A program made the position numbers and the translations under genes. From positions 1 to 64,000 of the forward strand of contig NZ_UUIS01000013.1 in assembly GCF_900589395.1 (NCBI RefSeq): a stretch of DNA of 64,000 nucleotides, given 5' to 3'. The notes under the pieces were generated by a model. The model did no database searches. It saw nothing but the letters and a program-made list of their open reading frames with translations, and was not told the DNA's origin. This document shows, piece by piece, positions 35,218 to 43,592 of the stretch. The stretch is from Pseudomonas viridiflava. GTDB taxonomy: Bacteria; Pseudomonadota; Gammaproteobacteria; Pseudomonadales; Pseudomonadaceae. Numbering within the stretch: the first letter of the stretch is position 1; each line of letters starts with the position of its first letter.

Positions 35218-36456
35218 TCAGCGCAGCTCACTGGTGGCCCAGCGGGTCATCAGGGTGTTGGATGGCAGCGACTCGTCGAGCAGTTTTTTCGCCGCCTCGA
35301 TACCCGCCACCGGCAGGCCGGTCGGGTCCAGCAGGCCGATTTGTACCAGCACCGAGGCCTGGTCCCAGTAGATGTGCTCGTGATACAGCTTGTCGCCGCG
35401 AAAATTGACCACGCCCAGCATCGGGATTTCGACGTATTGGCCGGTAGGTGCCACGCCCGGCAGCATCCAGTCGATTTCCCGGGTGTGGGTGAAGCACATG
35501 ATGAATTCATCGACGATCTGCGACGCCCCGACCGTGCGCGAGATCGGGATCATGCGGGTGTCTTCGGGGTTGGCGTGGACGAAATGGTGCTGATAAAAGC
35601 GCGCCAGTTGCTGGCTGCCCACCCCGCCGGTCAGGGTCGGGATATGGTTGACGTAAGGCTCGGCCACCATCGTCGCCATGGTCGCCGGTACGTCACGGGT
35701 GACGAACTCGTGGTGGATATGCGTTTCCCAGAGATCAGACAGGTTGTAGTCGGGGCCGATGTGTTTTTTCAGCGCGGCAATGGTGCGCCCATGGGCAAGC
35801 AGCGCCGAGGGCTTGTGAAAATGCTCGCTGCCCAGGCGGGCAAAGGCGTGGTCCGCGTCGGGATAGGTGTACAGCTCGACGCCCGGACAGCCTTGCAACA
35901 CGTGGGCAATGCGCTGGCGCGTGGCGGCGTCGCAGTAGGCATCCTGTTCGGCGTGGTGCAGCACCAGCGCAGCGCTGAGGTGATCAGCCTCGCCGAGGAA
36001 GCTGTCGATGCCCATGCCGTAGTAGCCGACGGCGACGGCCGCATCAGTGCGCGTGGCCGTCAGGTAGGCCAGCTTGCCCCCCAGGCAATAGCCGACATAG
36101 CCCACGGCCTGCCCGGTCACGGCTTCCATCGCCCGCAATGCATCCAGGCATGCAGCAATGTCCTGCACCGCCAGGTCCAGGTCCAGCCGGCTGAAAAATC
36201 CCAGCGCCCTGTCGAAAGCGGCCGGTGTATAACCCAGCTCGACCCCTGGCTCCAGACGCCAGAACAGGTCCGGGACCAGCACCACGTAGCCTTCCTCGGC
36301 ATACATCTGTGCGGTCTGGCGCATATTGGCGTTGATACCGAAAATCTCCTGGCCCAGCACCAGGCCAGGTCCCTTGCCCGCCGGCGGCAGCGCCAGGTAG
36401 CCCCTGAAGTTCCCGGCGCCATCGCGGGCGCGAATTTCAATCGTGTCATCCATCAT
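35218..36456 (-). CDS. Dienelactone hydrolase fused to a SnoaL-like domain
   Basis: A 412-residue two-domain protein. Residues 1-235 are a dienelactone hydrolase: LGQEIFG with Glu37, nucleophile Cys124 in GYCLGG, Asp172 in HHAEQD and His203 in DADHAF. Residues about 240-400 form a SnoaL/NTF2-like domain (THIHHEFVTRDVPATMATMV, then HIPTLTGGVG). DLH opens enol-lactones or lactones; the SnoaL partner could cyclise or isomerise a related intermediate. AGGAG lies about 7 nt before the tandem ATGs. It follows the OprD gene by 72 bp. Confidence 0.9.
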   Translation of the reverse strand: MMDDTIEIRARDGAGNFRGYLALPPAGKGPGLVLGQEIFGINANMRQTAQMYAEEGYVVLVPDLFWRLEPGVELGYTPAAFDRALGFFSRLDLDLAVQDIAACLDALRAMEAVTGQAVGYVGYCLGGKLAYLTATRTDAAVAVGYYGMGIDSFLGEADHLSAALVLHHAEQDAYCDAATRQRIAHVLQGCPGVELYTYPDADHAFARLGSEHFHKPSALLAHGRTIAALKKHIGPDYNLSDLWETHIHHEFVTRDVPATMATMVAEPYVNHIPTLTGGVGSQQLARFYQHHFVHANPEDTRMIPISRTVGASQIVDEFIMCFTHTREIDWMLPGVAPTGQYVEIPMLGVVNFRGDKLYHEHIYWDQASVLVQIGLLDPTGLPVAGIEAAKKLLDESLPSNTLMTRWATSELR

Positions 36457-36528
36457 CCTGGCTCCTGCACGGTTATAAAAACTGACGCGCCAGCCGCTCA
36501 CGCCGGCGCCTTGAATGCGCTGTGTGCA

Positions 36529-37878
36529 TCACAGCAACTTGAAGGGGTACTCGACGATCAGGCGAATCTCGTCCATGTCGCCGCGTGGCTCGGCGGCATT
36601 GCTGCGGTGCACGGCGTAACGCGCCTTGAGGCGCAGGCTTTTGACCGGGCCGCTCTGCACCACGTATTGCACATCGGTATTGCGCTCCCAGTGCCGGGCG
36701 CCGTCGCGGTAGCCGAAACGGTAATAGGCGCTGTCAGCGTCGAGCCCAGAGCCCTTGCCGCCGCTGCCGCGCAGATAACGCACCATGAACGTCAGCCCCG
36801 GCACGCCCAGCGCGACAAAGTCGTAGTCATAACGCACCTGCCAGGAGTGCTCGTTGGGCGCGTTGAAATCGTGAATCTGCACATTGTTGGCCAATTGCGG
36901 CACGGTCGACTGGCCGTCGCGAAACGCCAGGTAGTCGAACGGGGTGTCGCCCTGCACCTTCTGGTAGGCCAGCATCAGCGAGTGCCCGCCATACTTGAGC
37001 CCCGGCGCAAGCGACCAACTGACGTTGTCGATCGCCCCGCCCCGGGCGGCACCGGTGTCGGTGGTGTGGTACAGATTGAGGTTAAGCGTGGGGGTCAGCC
37101 CCTGCGCGACAGGCGGCAGGTAGCGAAAGCCGAAGTAATCCTGCCGCCACAGGTCTTCGGCGCGCTGGGTGGTGAGCGAGCTTCTGAACGCGCCCTGCTG
37201 CCAGGTGAAACCGGCATAGTCGACGGTGTCGGTCTCGGTGGCGCCATACAGCGAACGCAAGGTGCTGTCATTACGGGTCTCTGACGGCGCCTTGCCAGCG
37301 GTGATGTGCGCGGCATCGAAGGTCAGCGGCTGCCAGTCGCGGCTGATGACCTGCCAGGCCGTCACCGTCTGCGGCAACAGGCGGCCAAAACCACCGTCGG
37401 TCATGAACGCCGGGGACGAGCGCATTTCCATGCTGCCGTACTTGATGAGCGTTTCACCGACCTTGATCTTGAGTGCGCCCCCCCCCACGGCGTAGTCATC
37501 CGCCACCTCGCCGTCGTTGTTGACATGCAGCAGGTTGGTACCGGTCTTGCCACGGCCGCTGTCCAGCTTGAGCCCGCCGTACACATGCGCATCGAAGCCC
37601 AGCCCGATCAGGCCTGGGGTAAAGGCCGACACGTAGTCGAGGGTCAGGCCCTGGGCCCACTCGGCGCGGTAGCCGTTGACGGTATCGGCGCGCCGATTGG
37701 CCCCGCCGTTGCGAAAATCGCGGTTGAAGTAATAGTTACGGGCCATACCGTTCAGCGAACCGCTGCGCAGGTATTCCATGACCTCCGAAGGGTCGGTGTC
37801 GGCACAGGCCAGCTGGCAACCGGCCCCCAACCCGAGCCCGGACACCAGCACTCTGCAAAAGAATGAAGCCACAACCAT
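36529..37878 (-). CDS. OprD family outer-membrane porin
   Basis: A 449-residue substrate-specific porin. A signal peptide (cleavage near ACA-DTD) is followed by the OprD hallmarks EYLRSGSLNGMARNYYFNRDF, FTPGLIGLGFDAHVYGGLKLD and GTNLLHVNND, and by the C-terminal aromatic/hydrophobic barrel strand ending FKLL. OprD/Occ porins import small carboxylates or basic amino acids. Placed between a transporter-ligase group and hydrolase genes, it probably lets the pathway substrate cross the outer membrane. Confidence 0.93.
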   Translation of the reverse strand: MVVASFFCRVLVSGLGLGAGCQLACADTDPSEVMEYLRSGSLNGMARNYYFNRDFRNGGANRRADTVNGYRAEWAQGLTLDYVSAFTPGLIGLGFDAHVYGGLKLDSGRGKTGTNLLHVNNDGEVADDYAVGGGALKIKVGETLIKYGSMEMRSSPAFMTDGGFGRLLPQTVTAWQVISRDWQPLTFDAAHITAGKAPSETRNDSTLRSLYGATETDTVDYAGFTWQQGAFRSSLTTQRAEDLWRQDYFGFRYLPPVAQGLTPTLNLNLYHTTDTGAARGGAIDNVSWSLAPGLKYGGHSLMLAYQKVQGDTPFDYLAFRDGQSTVPQLANNVQIHDFNAPNEHSWQVRYDYDFVALGVPGLTFMVRYLRGSGGKGSGLDADSAYYRFGYRDGARHWERNTDVQYVVQSGPVKSLRLKARYAVHRSNAAEPRGDMDEIRLIVEYPFKLL

Positions 37879-38029
37879 GCTCCCTGGCGCGTGATAGCGC
37901 CTGTGCTAATCAGGCAAACGGGCCCTGGGCCCTGTGGGGCAAAACCTGAGCGCAGTGATCGACAGGACGAGCCAACCCGCTTCATCGAGATGAAGGGCTG
38001 TCGAAGCGATCGATCACACAGCGGTTTAT

Positions 38030-38347
38030 TCAGGCGGGGGTGTCGGGCACCGGGCAGGCGATAACGCGCTGCTGCGCGTCGACGCTCAGCATCACCGGCG
38101 TTCCAGGGGCCAGGGCAACTTCGGTACAGGCGATCACCACCGGCCCCTCCTGCAACTGCACGCTGGCCAAGTGCAGGTCCGAGCCGGCCGGCAGGCTGAT
38201 GCGCGCGCGCACCACCGTGGCCTGGGCCACCCGTGCCAGCCCTGCTGCCACCTGGCGCCACTGGGCGTCCCCGCACTGCGGGCAGCAATAGCGCGCCGGG
38301 AACCAACAGGTGCCACAACCGCTGCATTGCTCGATCATCAAGGGCAT
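38030..38347 (-). CDS. DUF35 Zn-ribbon/OB-fold protein
   Basis: A 105-residue protein with a rubredoxin-like zinc ribbon (Cys8, Cys11, Cys22, Cys25 in QCSGCGTCWFPARYCCPQCGD) followed by an OB fold. DUF35 proteins bind CoA thioesters and pair with thiolase-fold enzymes, for example ChsH2 with Ltp2 in steroid side-chain aldol cleavage. Its start overlaps the thiolase-like stop by 10 bp, so the two are co-translated and almost certainly form a complex. Confidence 0.9.
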   Translation of the reverse strand: MPLMIEQCSGCGTCWFPARYCCPQCGDAQWRQVAAGLARVAQATVVRARISLPAGSDLHLASVQLQEGPVVIACTEVALAPGTPVMLSVDAQQRVIACPVPDTPA

Positions 38348-39513
38348 GCCGCACCTCCTTGCCGCCGTTCCAGGACCACCGCGTTGGCGCACATGCCGTA
38401 GCGGTATTCGACCATGCCGTAGCCGGTCACCGTCGCCAGGCGTGCGCTGGCCACCTGGCGCTCGCCGGCGCGGCCCTGTAACTGCACGATGGCTTCCACC
38501 AGCCCGTGCATGCCGCCGGCCGCGCCGGCCTGGCCGGCCGACAGCTGGCCGCCCGAGGTATTGACCGGCAGTTCCAGGCGCGCAATGCGCTGCAGCGTAC
38601 GGCGGTAATCGCCGTCGGGCACCCAGCCCAGGTCATGCAACTGGATCAACGCCATGGCCGGGTAATCGTCGTACACCGAGACCAGGTCCATCTCGTCCGG
38701 CCCGGCATGGGCCATGCCCCAGAGCCCGTCGGCCATCTGCGCCAGCGAGGTCTGCAAGCCGTCGCCGGCCTGATGGTCAGGGTTGTAGCGGGTCCTGAGC
38801 GCCCGCACCGCGACAGTGGCAGGGCCGGGTGCCCGATCGGCGCGGGTCAGCAGAATTGCATTGGCGCCGTTGACCACCGGCACGCAATCGAAGCGGCACA
38901 AAGGGTCGGCGACCATGGGCGCCGCCAGGTATTCGTCCAGGCTCAGCGGACTGCGATACACCGCCTGCGGGTTGCGTTGCGCCCAGGTGCGCTGGGCCAG
39001 GCAGAGCTGCGCATAGTCTTCGCGTGCCAGGCCATGCTGTTGCGCATGGCGCTGGGTCAACAGGGCAAATACACCATTGGGCCCGCCATGCTGCAAGGGC
39101 TTGAGGTAGTCGCGGGTAGTGGCGTTGTAGTCATCGACCAGTGCCTTGAAATCGGCGGGCGTGAAGGTGTCACCCGACACCAGCACCACCACGTTGGCAT
39201 CGCCGTGTTCGATGGCGCGCATCGCATGCTGCAGCATATTAATCGCGCTGGCGCCGCCGTTGCGATCATCCATGCACCAGTCCAGGGTCAGGCCCAAGCG
39301 CCAGGCCAGGTCGATGGCGTTGTCCGGACCGTGGGTGAAGGACGCCACCGCCAGCCCGTCGACGTCGCGCAGCGCCACGCCGGCCTGGCGCAGCAGTTGC
39401 TGTACGGCCCTGGCCAGAAGCTGCGACGTGCTTTCACCCGGCCGGCGGCTGTACGGCACTTCAATGGCGTCGGCAATGACTGCGGCATTCAGCCCAGGCG
39501 GCAGCCCGATCAT
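38338..39513 (-). CDS. Thiolase-fold acyl-CoA enzyme, probable Ltp2-like aldolase
   Basis: A 391-residue thiolase-superfamily protein. The usual nucleophile Cys position reads NGGASAI, the GHPxGxSG His motif reads GQAGAAGG, and the second Cys-GxG motif is absent; so the normal thiolysis residues are lost. The Tyr-rich VSVYDDYPAMALIQLHDLG may supply the catalytic Tyr used by Ltp2-type retro-aldolases. A DUF35 gene follows with overlap. It likely cleaves a C-C bond in a beta-hydroxyacyl-CoA. Its start overlaps the MFS stop by 4 bases. Confidence 0.8.
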   Translation of the reverse strand: MIGLPPGLNAAVIADAIEVPYSRRPGESTSQLLARAVQQLLRQAGVALRDVDGLAVASFTHGPDNAIDLAWRLGLTLDWCMDDRNGGASAINMLQHAMRAIEHGDANVVVLVSGDTFTPADFKALVDDYNATTRDYLKPLQHGGPNGVFALLTQRHAQQHGLAREDYAQLCLAQRTWAQRNPQAVYRSPLSLDEYLAAPMVADPLCRFDCVPVVNGANAILLTRADRAPGPATVAVRALRTRYNPDHQAGDGLQTSLAQMADGLWGMAHAGPDEMDLVSVYDDYPAMALIQLHDLGWVPDGDYRRTLQRIARLELPVNTSGGQLSAGQAGAAGGMHGLVEAIVQLQGRAGERQVASARLATVTGYGMVEYRYGMCANAVVLERRQGGAACP

Positions 39514-40871
39514 GGTTGCACCCTCGGCGCACGCAGCCGTGTTTCACGGGTAAAGCACAGGGAAATCACGGTCACCAGGCCCAGCCCCATCATCATCAGC
39601 GAGATCGGCCAGCTCGCCTGGTAGTGCGCCAGCAGCGCGGTAGCGATCATCGGCGACAAGCCGCCGGCAAACACCGAGGCCACCTCATGCCCCAGCGCCA
39701 TGCCCGAGTAGCGCACTTCGGTGCTGAACAACTCGCTCATCAGGCTGGGCTGGGTGCCGATCATTGCCCCGTGGCAGATCGCATTGCCGATCAGGAACGC
39801 CAGCCAGATCCAGGTCGGGTCACGGGTTTCCAGCAACCAGAAGAATGGAAAGGCGACCAGCACCATGCCCAGCGCACCGACCATGTACACCGGCTTGCGC
39901 CCGACACGGTCAGACAGGCGCCCCCAGAACAGCATGGCCACCAGCTCGACGCACATCGATACAGTCACTCCGGCCAGCATGACGCTGTTGGGAATGCCCA
40001 GGAACTTGCCGTACACCAAGGCAAACGCCAGCATGATGTAAGAGCCGCCGTTCTCCGCCACGCGCAAGCCCATGGCCATGAGCACTTCACGAGGATGCTT
40101 GCGCAACACTTCAAGCACCGGCAGGTGCGCGGTCTTGCCGCTGGCTTCGGCTTTCTGGAAGTCTTGGCTTTCCGGCAGGCTGTGACGGATGTAGACGCCC
40201 AGGCCGAAAATCACGATCGAGATCAGAAAGGGAATGCGCCAGCCCCAGCTCTGGAAATCCTGCTCGGGTAACAGTTGCACCACATAGAACACTGCCGCCG
40301 ACAGCACAAAGCCGCCGCCCACGCCGATCTGGCTCAGCGAAGCATAGAACCCGCGTTTTTCCGGGGGCGCCGACTCGCTGATCATCAGCACCCCGCCGCC
40401 CCACTCGCCGCCGGCAGCGATGCCTTGGAGAATGCGCAGCACCAGCAGCAGCGCGGGTGCCCACAAACCGATCTGCGCATAGGTGGGTAACAGACCGATC
40501 AGGAACGTGGCCGCGCCCATGATCGACAAGGTCCAGACCAGCGCGCTCTTGCGCCCGTATTTGTCACCGATATGGCCAAAGATCACACCGCCGAACGGCC
40601 GCGCCATGAATCCCACGGCAAACCCCGCCATCGCCGCGATGGTGCCGACCAGCGGGTCAGTGCCCTTGGGGAAGAACAGGTCGCCAAAGATCAGCGCGGC
40701 GGCGGTGCTGTAGAGGAAAAAGTCGTACCACTCCAGGGCGTTGCCGGTCACGGAGGCCCAGACTATCTTGCGCAAGGTCTTGTCATCGACCGGAGCGCGG
40801 CTTTGTGCAAGAGATGCGTCGGTCTTGTCTCGTTCATCAGGGTGTATTTCAAGCGAGTGCGTGCGTGTCAT
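39510..40871 (-). CDS. MHS-family MFS transporter (metabolite:H+ symporter)
   Basis: A 453-residue inner-membrane protein with twelve helices. VTGNALEWYDFFLYSTAAALIFG and PFGGVIFGHIGDKYGRK are the signature of the MHS family (KgtP, ProP, ShiA, PcaT), which import carboxylates and similar substrates with protons. It most likely imports the substrate of the surrounding catabolic operon. The start at 40871 is chosen over 40886 because the family N-terminus begins there; it overlaps the thiolase-like start by 4 bases. Confidence 0.93.
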   Translation of the reverse strand: MTRTHSLEIHPDERDKTDASLAQSRAPVDDKTLRKIVWASVTGNALEWYDFFLYSTAAALIFGDLFFPKGTDPLVGTIAAMAGFAVGFMARPFGGVIFGHIGDKYGRKSALVWTLSIMGAATFLIGLLPTYAQIGLWAPALLLVLRILQGIAAGGEWGGGVLMISESAPPEKRGFYASLSQIGVGGGFVLSAAVFYVVQLLPEQDFQSWGWRIPFLISIVIFGLGVYIRHSLPESQDFQKAEASGKTAHLPVLEVLRKHPREVLMAMGLRVAENGGSYIMLAFALVYGKFLGIPNSVMLAGVTVSMCVELVAMLFWGRLSDRVGRKPVYMVGALGMVLVAFPFFWLLETRDPTWIWLAFLIGNAICHGAMIGTQPSLMSELFSTEVRYSGMALGHEVASVFAGGLSPMIATALLAHYQASWPISLMMMGLGLVTVISLCFTRETRLRAPRVQP

Positions 40872-40958
40872 GGCGATCTCCGGCAATGACCAATAGTGAT
40901 CTGCGATGTTGTTATTGTTGTGGCGTCGTTTTATTGCACGGCAGTAATGGACGTTGCT

Positions 40959-42572
40959 TCAGGCGCGTTTAAGCCTATATCCGGAGCTTTCCAGGTCCCA
41001 CGCATTGGCGGTGATCCCCAACTCTCGCAATTTGTACTTTTGTATCTTTCCGTTCTCCGTCTTGGGCAATGTACTGACAAAGTCCAGGTAACGCGGCACA
41101 GCGTAATACGGCAAGCGCGGTTCGCAGAATTGCGTCAGGGCCAGCGGGTCCAGTTGCGCATCGTGCTTGAGCACAATGGCAGCCATGACATCGTCTTCGG
41201 CCAGTTCGGATTTGACGGCATAGACGGCGGCCACTTCGATGTCCGGATGGCTGAGCAAGACCTGTTCCACCTCGAAGGATGAAATGTTCTCGCCCCGGCG
41301 GCGGATGGTGTCTTTCAGGCGGTCGACGAAACGAAAGTAACCGTCGGCGTCGCGCACCACCCGGTCGCCGGTGTGAAACCAAAGGTTGCGCCAAGCCTCG
41401 ACGGTCTTTTCAGGCATGCCGAAATACCCGCAGGCGAACGCAAAGGGCTGGTCGGCCCGCAGGATCAACTCGCCGGGGCAGCCGTCCGCCACCGGCCGGT
41501 CATGCTCATCGACTACCTGAGCACTGAAGCCTTGGGCCAGGTGCCCCATGAAACCCGGGCGCTGCGCCTCGAGCCTGCCACCGATCACCGAATTGGTCTC
41601 GGTGGAGCCATAGCCGTCGACCAGGCCAATGCCGGTGCGCTGGATGAAGGGCGCATGAAACGGCTCCGGTACGCCCGGCGCCAGGGCCACGCGCACCCGG
41701 TGGGCGCGTTCGTGCTCGTGGGCCGGGCGGCTGAGCAGGATCGGTACCATGGCCCCCAGCACATAAGTGACGGTGGCCCCGGTCTCGACCAAGGCGCCAT
41801 AGAAGCCACTGGCCGAAAACCGGCGGTCGGCCACCAGTTGGGCGTCATTCATCAGGGCCTGGAAAAAGGCATTCAGGGCATTGGTGTGAAACAGCGGCAG
41901 GCAGGTGTAGAGCACATCGCCCGGGCGGATACCGAGGTCGCCTCCGGTGTGGGTGCCCCACCAGAAGAACTGCGCATGCGGGCAGATCACGCCCTTGGAT
42001 AGGCCCGAGGTGCCCGAGGTGTAGAGGATGACCAGCGGATCGCCATCGTCCAGGCAGGCCGGTTCGGCCTGGCGGGCGTCGCATGGCGGCATCGACTTGA
42101 CGCCGATGCACCCGTGCCAGAGGGCATCGACTGCCTGTTGCGGAGCCACCACCCACAGCGTTTCCAGCGCCAGGGAGGTGCAGTCGAGCGCCTGCAGCAC
42201 GCCGAGAAATGCCTCTTCGGTCACCAGCAGACGGGCACCGCTGTTGGCCAGGATGTGCGTCAGTTGCAGCCCGCGCGAGGCGGTGTTGATCGGCACCGCG
42301 ATTGCCCCGAGCCAGCCACAGGCCAGCAGGACTTCCATGAATTCGGCGCGGTTGCCACACATCAGCCCCACCCGGTCACCACGCTTGATGCCATGCGCGG
42401 CCAGGACGGCGGCACGGGCGGCAATCACTTCAACCAGTTGCGCAGCGGTCCAGGTGGTATGGCGATCCGAAAACAATACGGTGTCGCCGCTGCGTTCAAT
42501 ACGCCGGGCCAACAAGGTGGCCAGTGTTCGCTCTCCACGCTGTTCTTGTTGTCTGGAAACAATACTGTTCAT
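40959..42572 (-). CDS. AMP-binding acyl-CoA ligase
   Basis: A 537-residue ANL-superfamily ligase. ILYTSGTSGLSKGVICPH is the ATP-binding P-loop, YGSTETN the adenylate motif, LWFHTGDRVVRDADGYFRFVDRLKDTIRRRGENIS the hinge region, and ENGKIQKYKLRE carries the adenylation Lys. It resembles CaiC/long- and medium-chain or crotonobetaine-type CoA ligases. It activates the pathway substrate as a CoA thioester. It is the first gene of the operon and diverges from a LysR regulator. Confidence 0.93.
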   Translation of the reverse strand: MNSIVSRQQEQRGERTLATLLARRIERSGDTVLFSDRHTTWTAAQLVEVIAARAAVLAAHGIKRGDRVGLMCGNRAEFMEVLLACGWLGAIAVPINTASRGLQLTHILANSGARLLVTEEAFLGVLQALDCTSLALETLWVVAPQQAVDALWHGCIGVKSMPPCDARQAEPACLDDGDPLVILYTSGTSGLSKGVICPHAQFFWWGTHTGGDLGIRPGDVLYTCLPLFHTNALNAFFQALMNDAQLVADRRFSASGFYGALVETGATVTYVLGAMVPILLSRPAHEHERAHRVRVALAPGVPEPFHAPFIQRTGIGLVDGYGSTETNSVIGGRLEAQRPGFMGHLAQGFSAQVVDEHDRPVADGCPGELILRADQPFAFACGYFGMPEKTVEAWRNLWFHTGDRVVRDADGYFRFVDRLKDTIRRRGENISSFEVEQVLLSHPDIEVAAVYAVKSELAEDDVMAAIVLKHDAQLDPLALTQFCEPRLPYYAVPRYLDFVSTLPKTENGKIQKYKLRELGITANAWDLESSGYRLKRA

Positions 42573-42667
42573 GCACTAAATGCCTCTGGTTCATTGCGCC
42601 GTTGCAGTTGTTCCAGAGTGTATGAATGTGTAATCTATCAGTCAAATTCATGTACTTTATTATATTA

Positions 42668-42682
42668 ATAAGTGGTACTTAT
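42668..42682. promoter_or_regulatory. Putative LysR box (T-N11-A)
   Basis: ATAAGT-GGT-ACTTAT is a perfect 6-bp inverted repeat that contains TAAGTGGTACTTA, a T-N11-A motif. It ends 4 nt before the LysR start at 42687, so binding would most directly repress that gene; regulation of the ligase operon would need a further site in 42573-42667. Confidence 0.5.
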
Positions 42683-42686
42683 AAAA

Positions 42687-43592
42687 ATGCGTCACTTGAA
42701 CGATATTGACTTGAATCTGTTGCGCGTCTTTCAGGCCATCATTGAAGAAAAAAGTCTGACCCTGGCGGCCGGTCGGCTGAACCTGACACAACCGGCCGTC
42801 AGTTATGCCCTGGGCCGATTACGCAAGTTGTTTGACGATGCCTTGTTTGTACGCACCCCCGACGGCATGTTACCGACCCAGACCGCCGAACGGCTGGCGG
42901 TGCACATCGGCCGTGCGCTGGCAGCGGTGCGCGATGCCCTGAACGAGACCGAGCCATTCGATTCGGCCAGCAGTGACCGCACCTTTTGCCTGACCCTGTC
43001 AGACATTGGCGAACAGGTATTCTTGCCACCGTTGTGCGAGCGTCTGCAGGCGGTGGCACCGAACATCAGGATTTCATCGGACCTGGTCCCGGTCGGCCTG
43101 GTCGAGGAGCGCATGCGCCTTGGTCAGCTGGATTTCGCCATCGGCAACCTGCCCACGCTCAAGGCCTCGACCAACAGCCTGTCGCTGTTTCACGAGCAAT
43201 ACGCCTGCATGACCCGCAAGCGTGAGGGCCTGCCGGCCAGACGGATCAGCGTCGAGGAGTTTCTGGCGATGCAGCACATCAGCGTCACCTCCACCGACAG
43301 CAGCCACCTGGCGATCGAAGACTCACTGGCCGGGCATGGACTCAAGCGCCATATCGCCCTGCGCGTTCCGCACTTCACCGTGATCCCGCAGATTCTGCTG
43401 CGCACCGGCTGGATGGTCACTCTGCCCCACGGGGTCGCACAGGCGCTCAACCACTCCCGGCAATTCAGGATCTACCCGATGCCGGTAGAGCTGCCCGGCT
43501 TTGAGTCGATGATTCACTGGCATCGCACTTACGACGAAGATTCGGGCAACCAGTGGTTCAGGCAGTTCCTGTACGAGACCTTGCGCCGCTAA
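42687..43592 (+). CDS. LysR family transcriptional regulator
   Basis: A 301-residue regulator of the LinR/NodD-like subgroup, with the HTH at about 6-65 (DIDLNLLRVFQAIIEEKSLTLAAGRLNLTQPAVSYALGRLRKLFDDALFVR) and an effector domain. It diverges from the acyl-CoA ligase operon by 114 bp and is its expected activator, responding to the pathway substrate or a CoA intermediate. The start at 42687 is taken because the family begins MRHLNDIDLN; no strong Shine-Dalgarno precedes it. Confidence 0.92.
   Translation: MRHLNDIDLNLLRVFQAIIEEKSLTLAAGRLNLTQPAVSYALGRLRKLFDDALFVRTPDGMLPTQTAERLAVHIGRALAAVRDALNETEPFDSASSDRTFCLTLSDIGEQVFLPPLCERLQAVAPNIRISSDLVPVGLVEERMRLGQLDFAIGNLPTLKASTNSLSLFHEQYACMTRKREGLPARRISVEEFLAMQHISVTSTDSSHLAIEDSLAGHGLKRHIALRVPHFTVIPQILLRTGWMVTLPHGVAQALNHSRQFRIYPMPVELPGFESMIHWHRTYDEDSGNQWFRQFLYETLRR

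Noticed and set aside
35173..37284. 703-codon plus-strand frame over the DLH and OprD genes
   Set aside because: It is antisense to two well-supported genes and its translation has no recognisable fold or signal.
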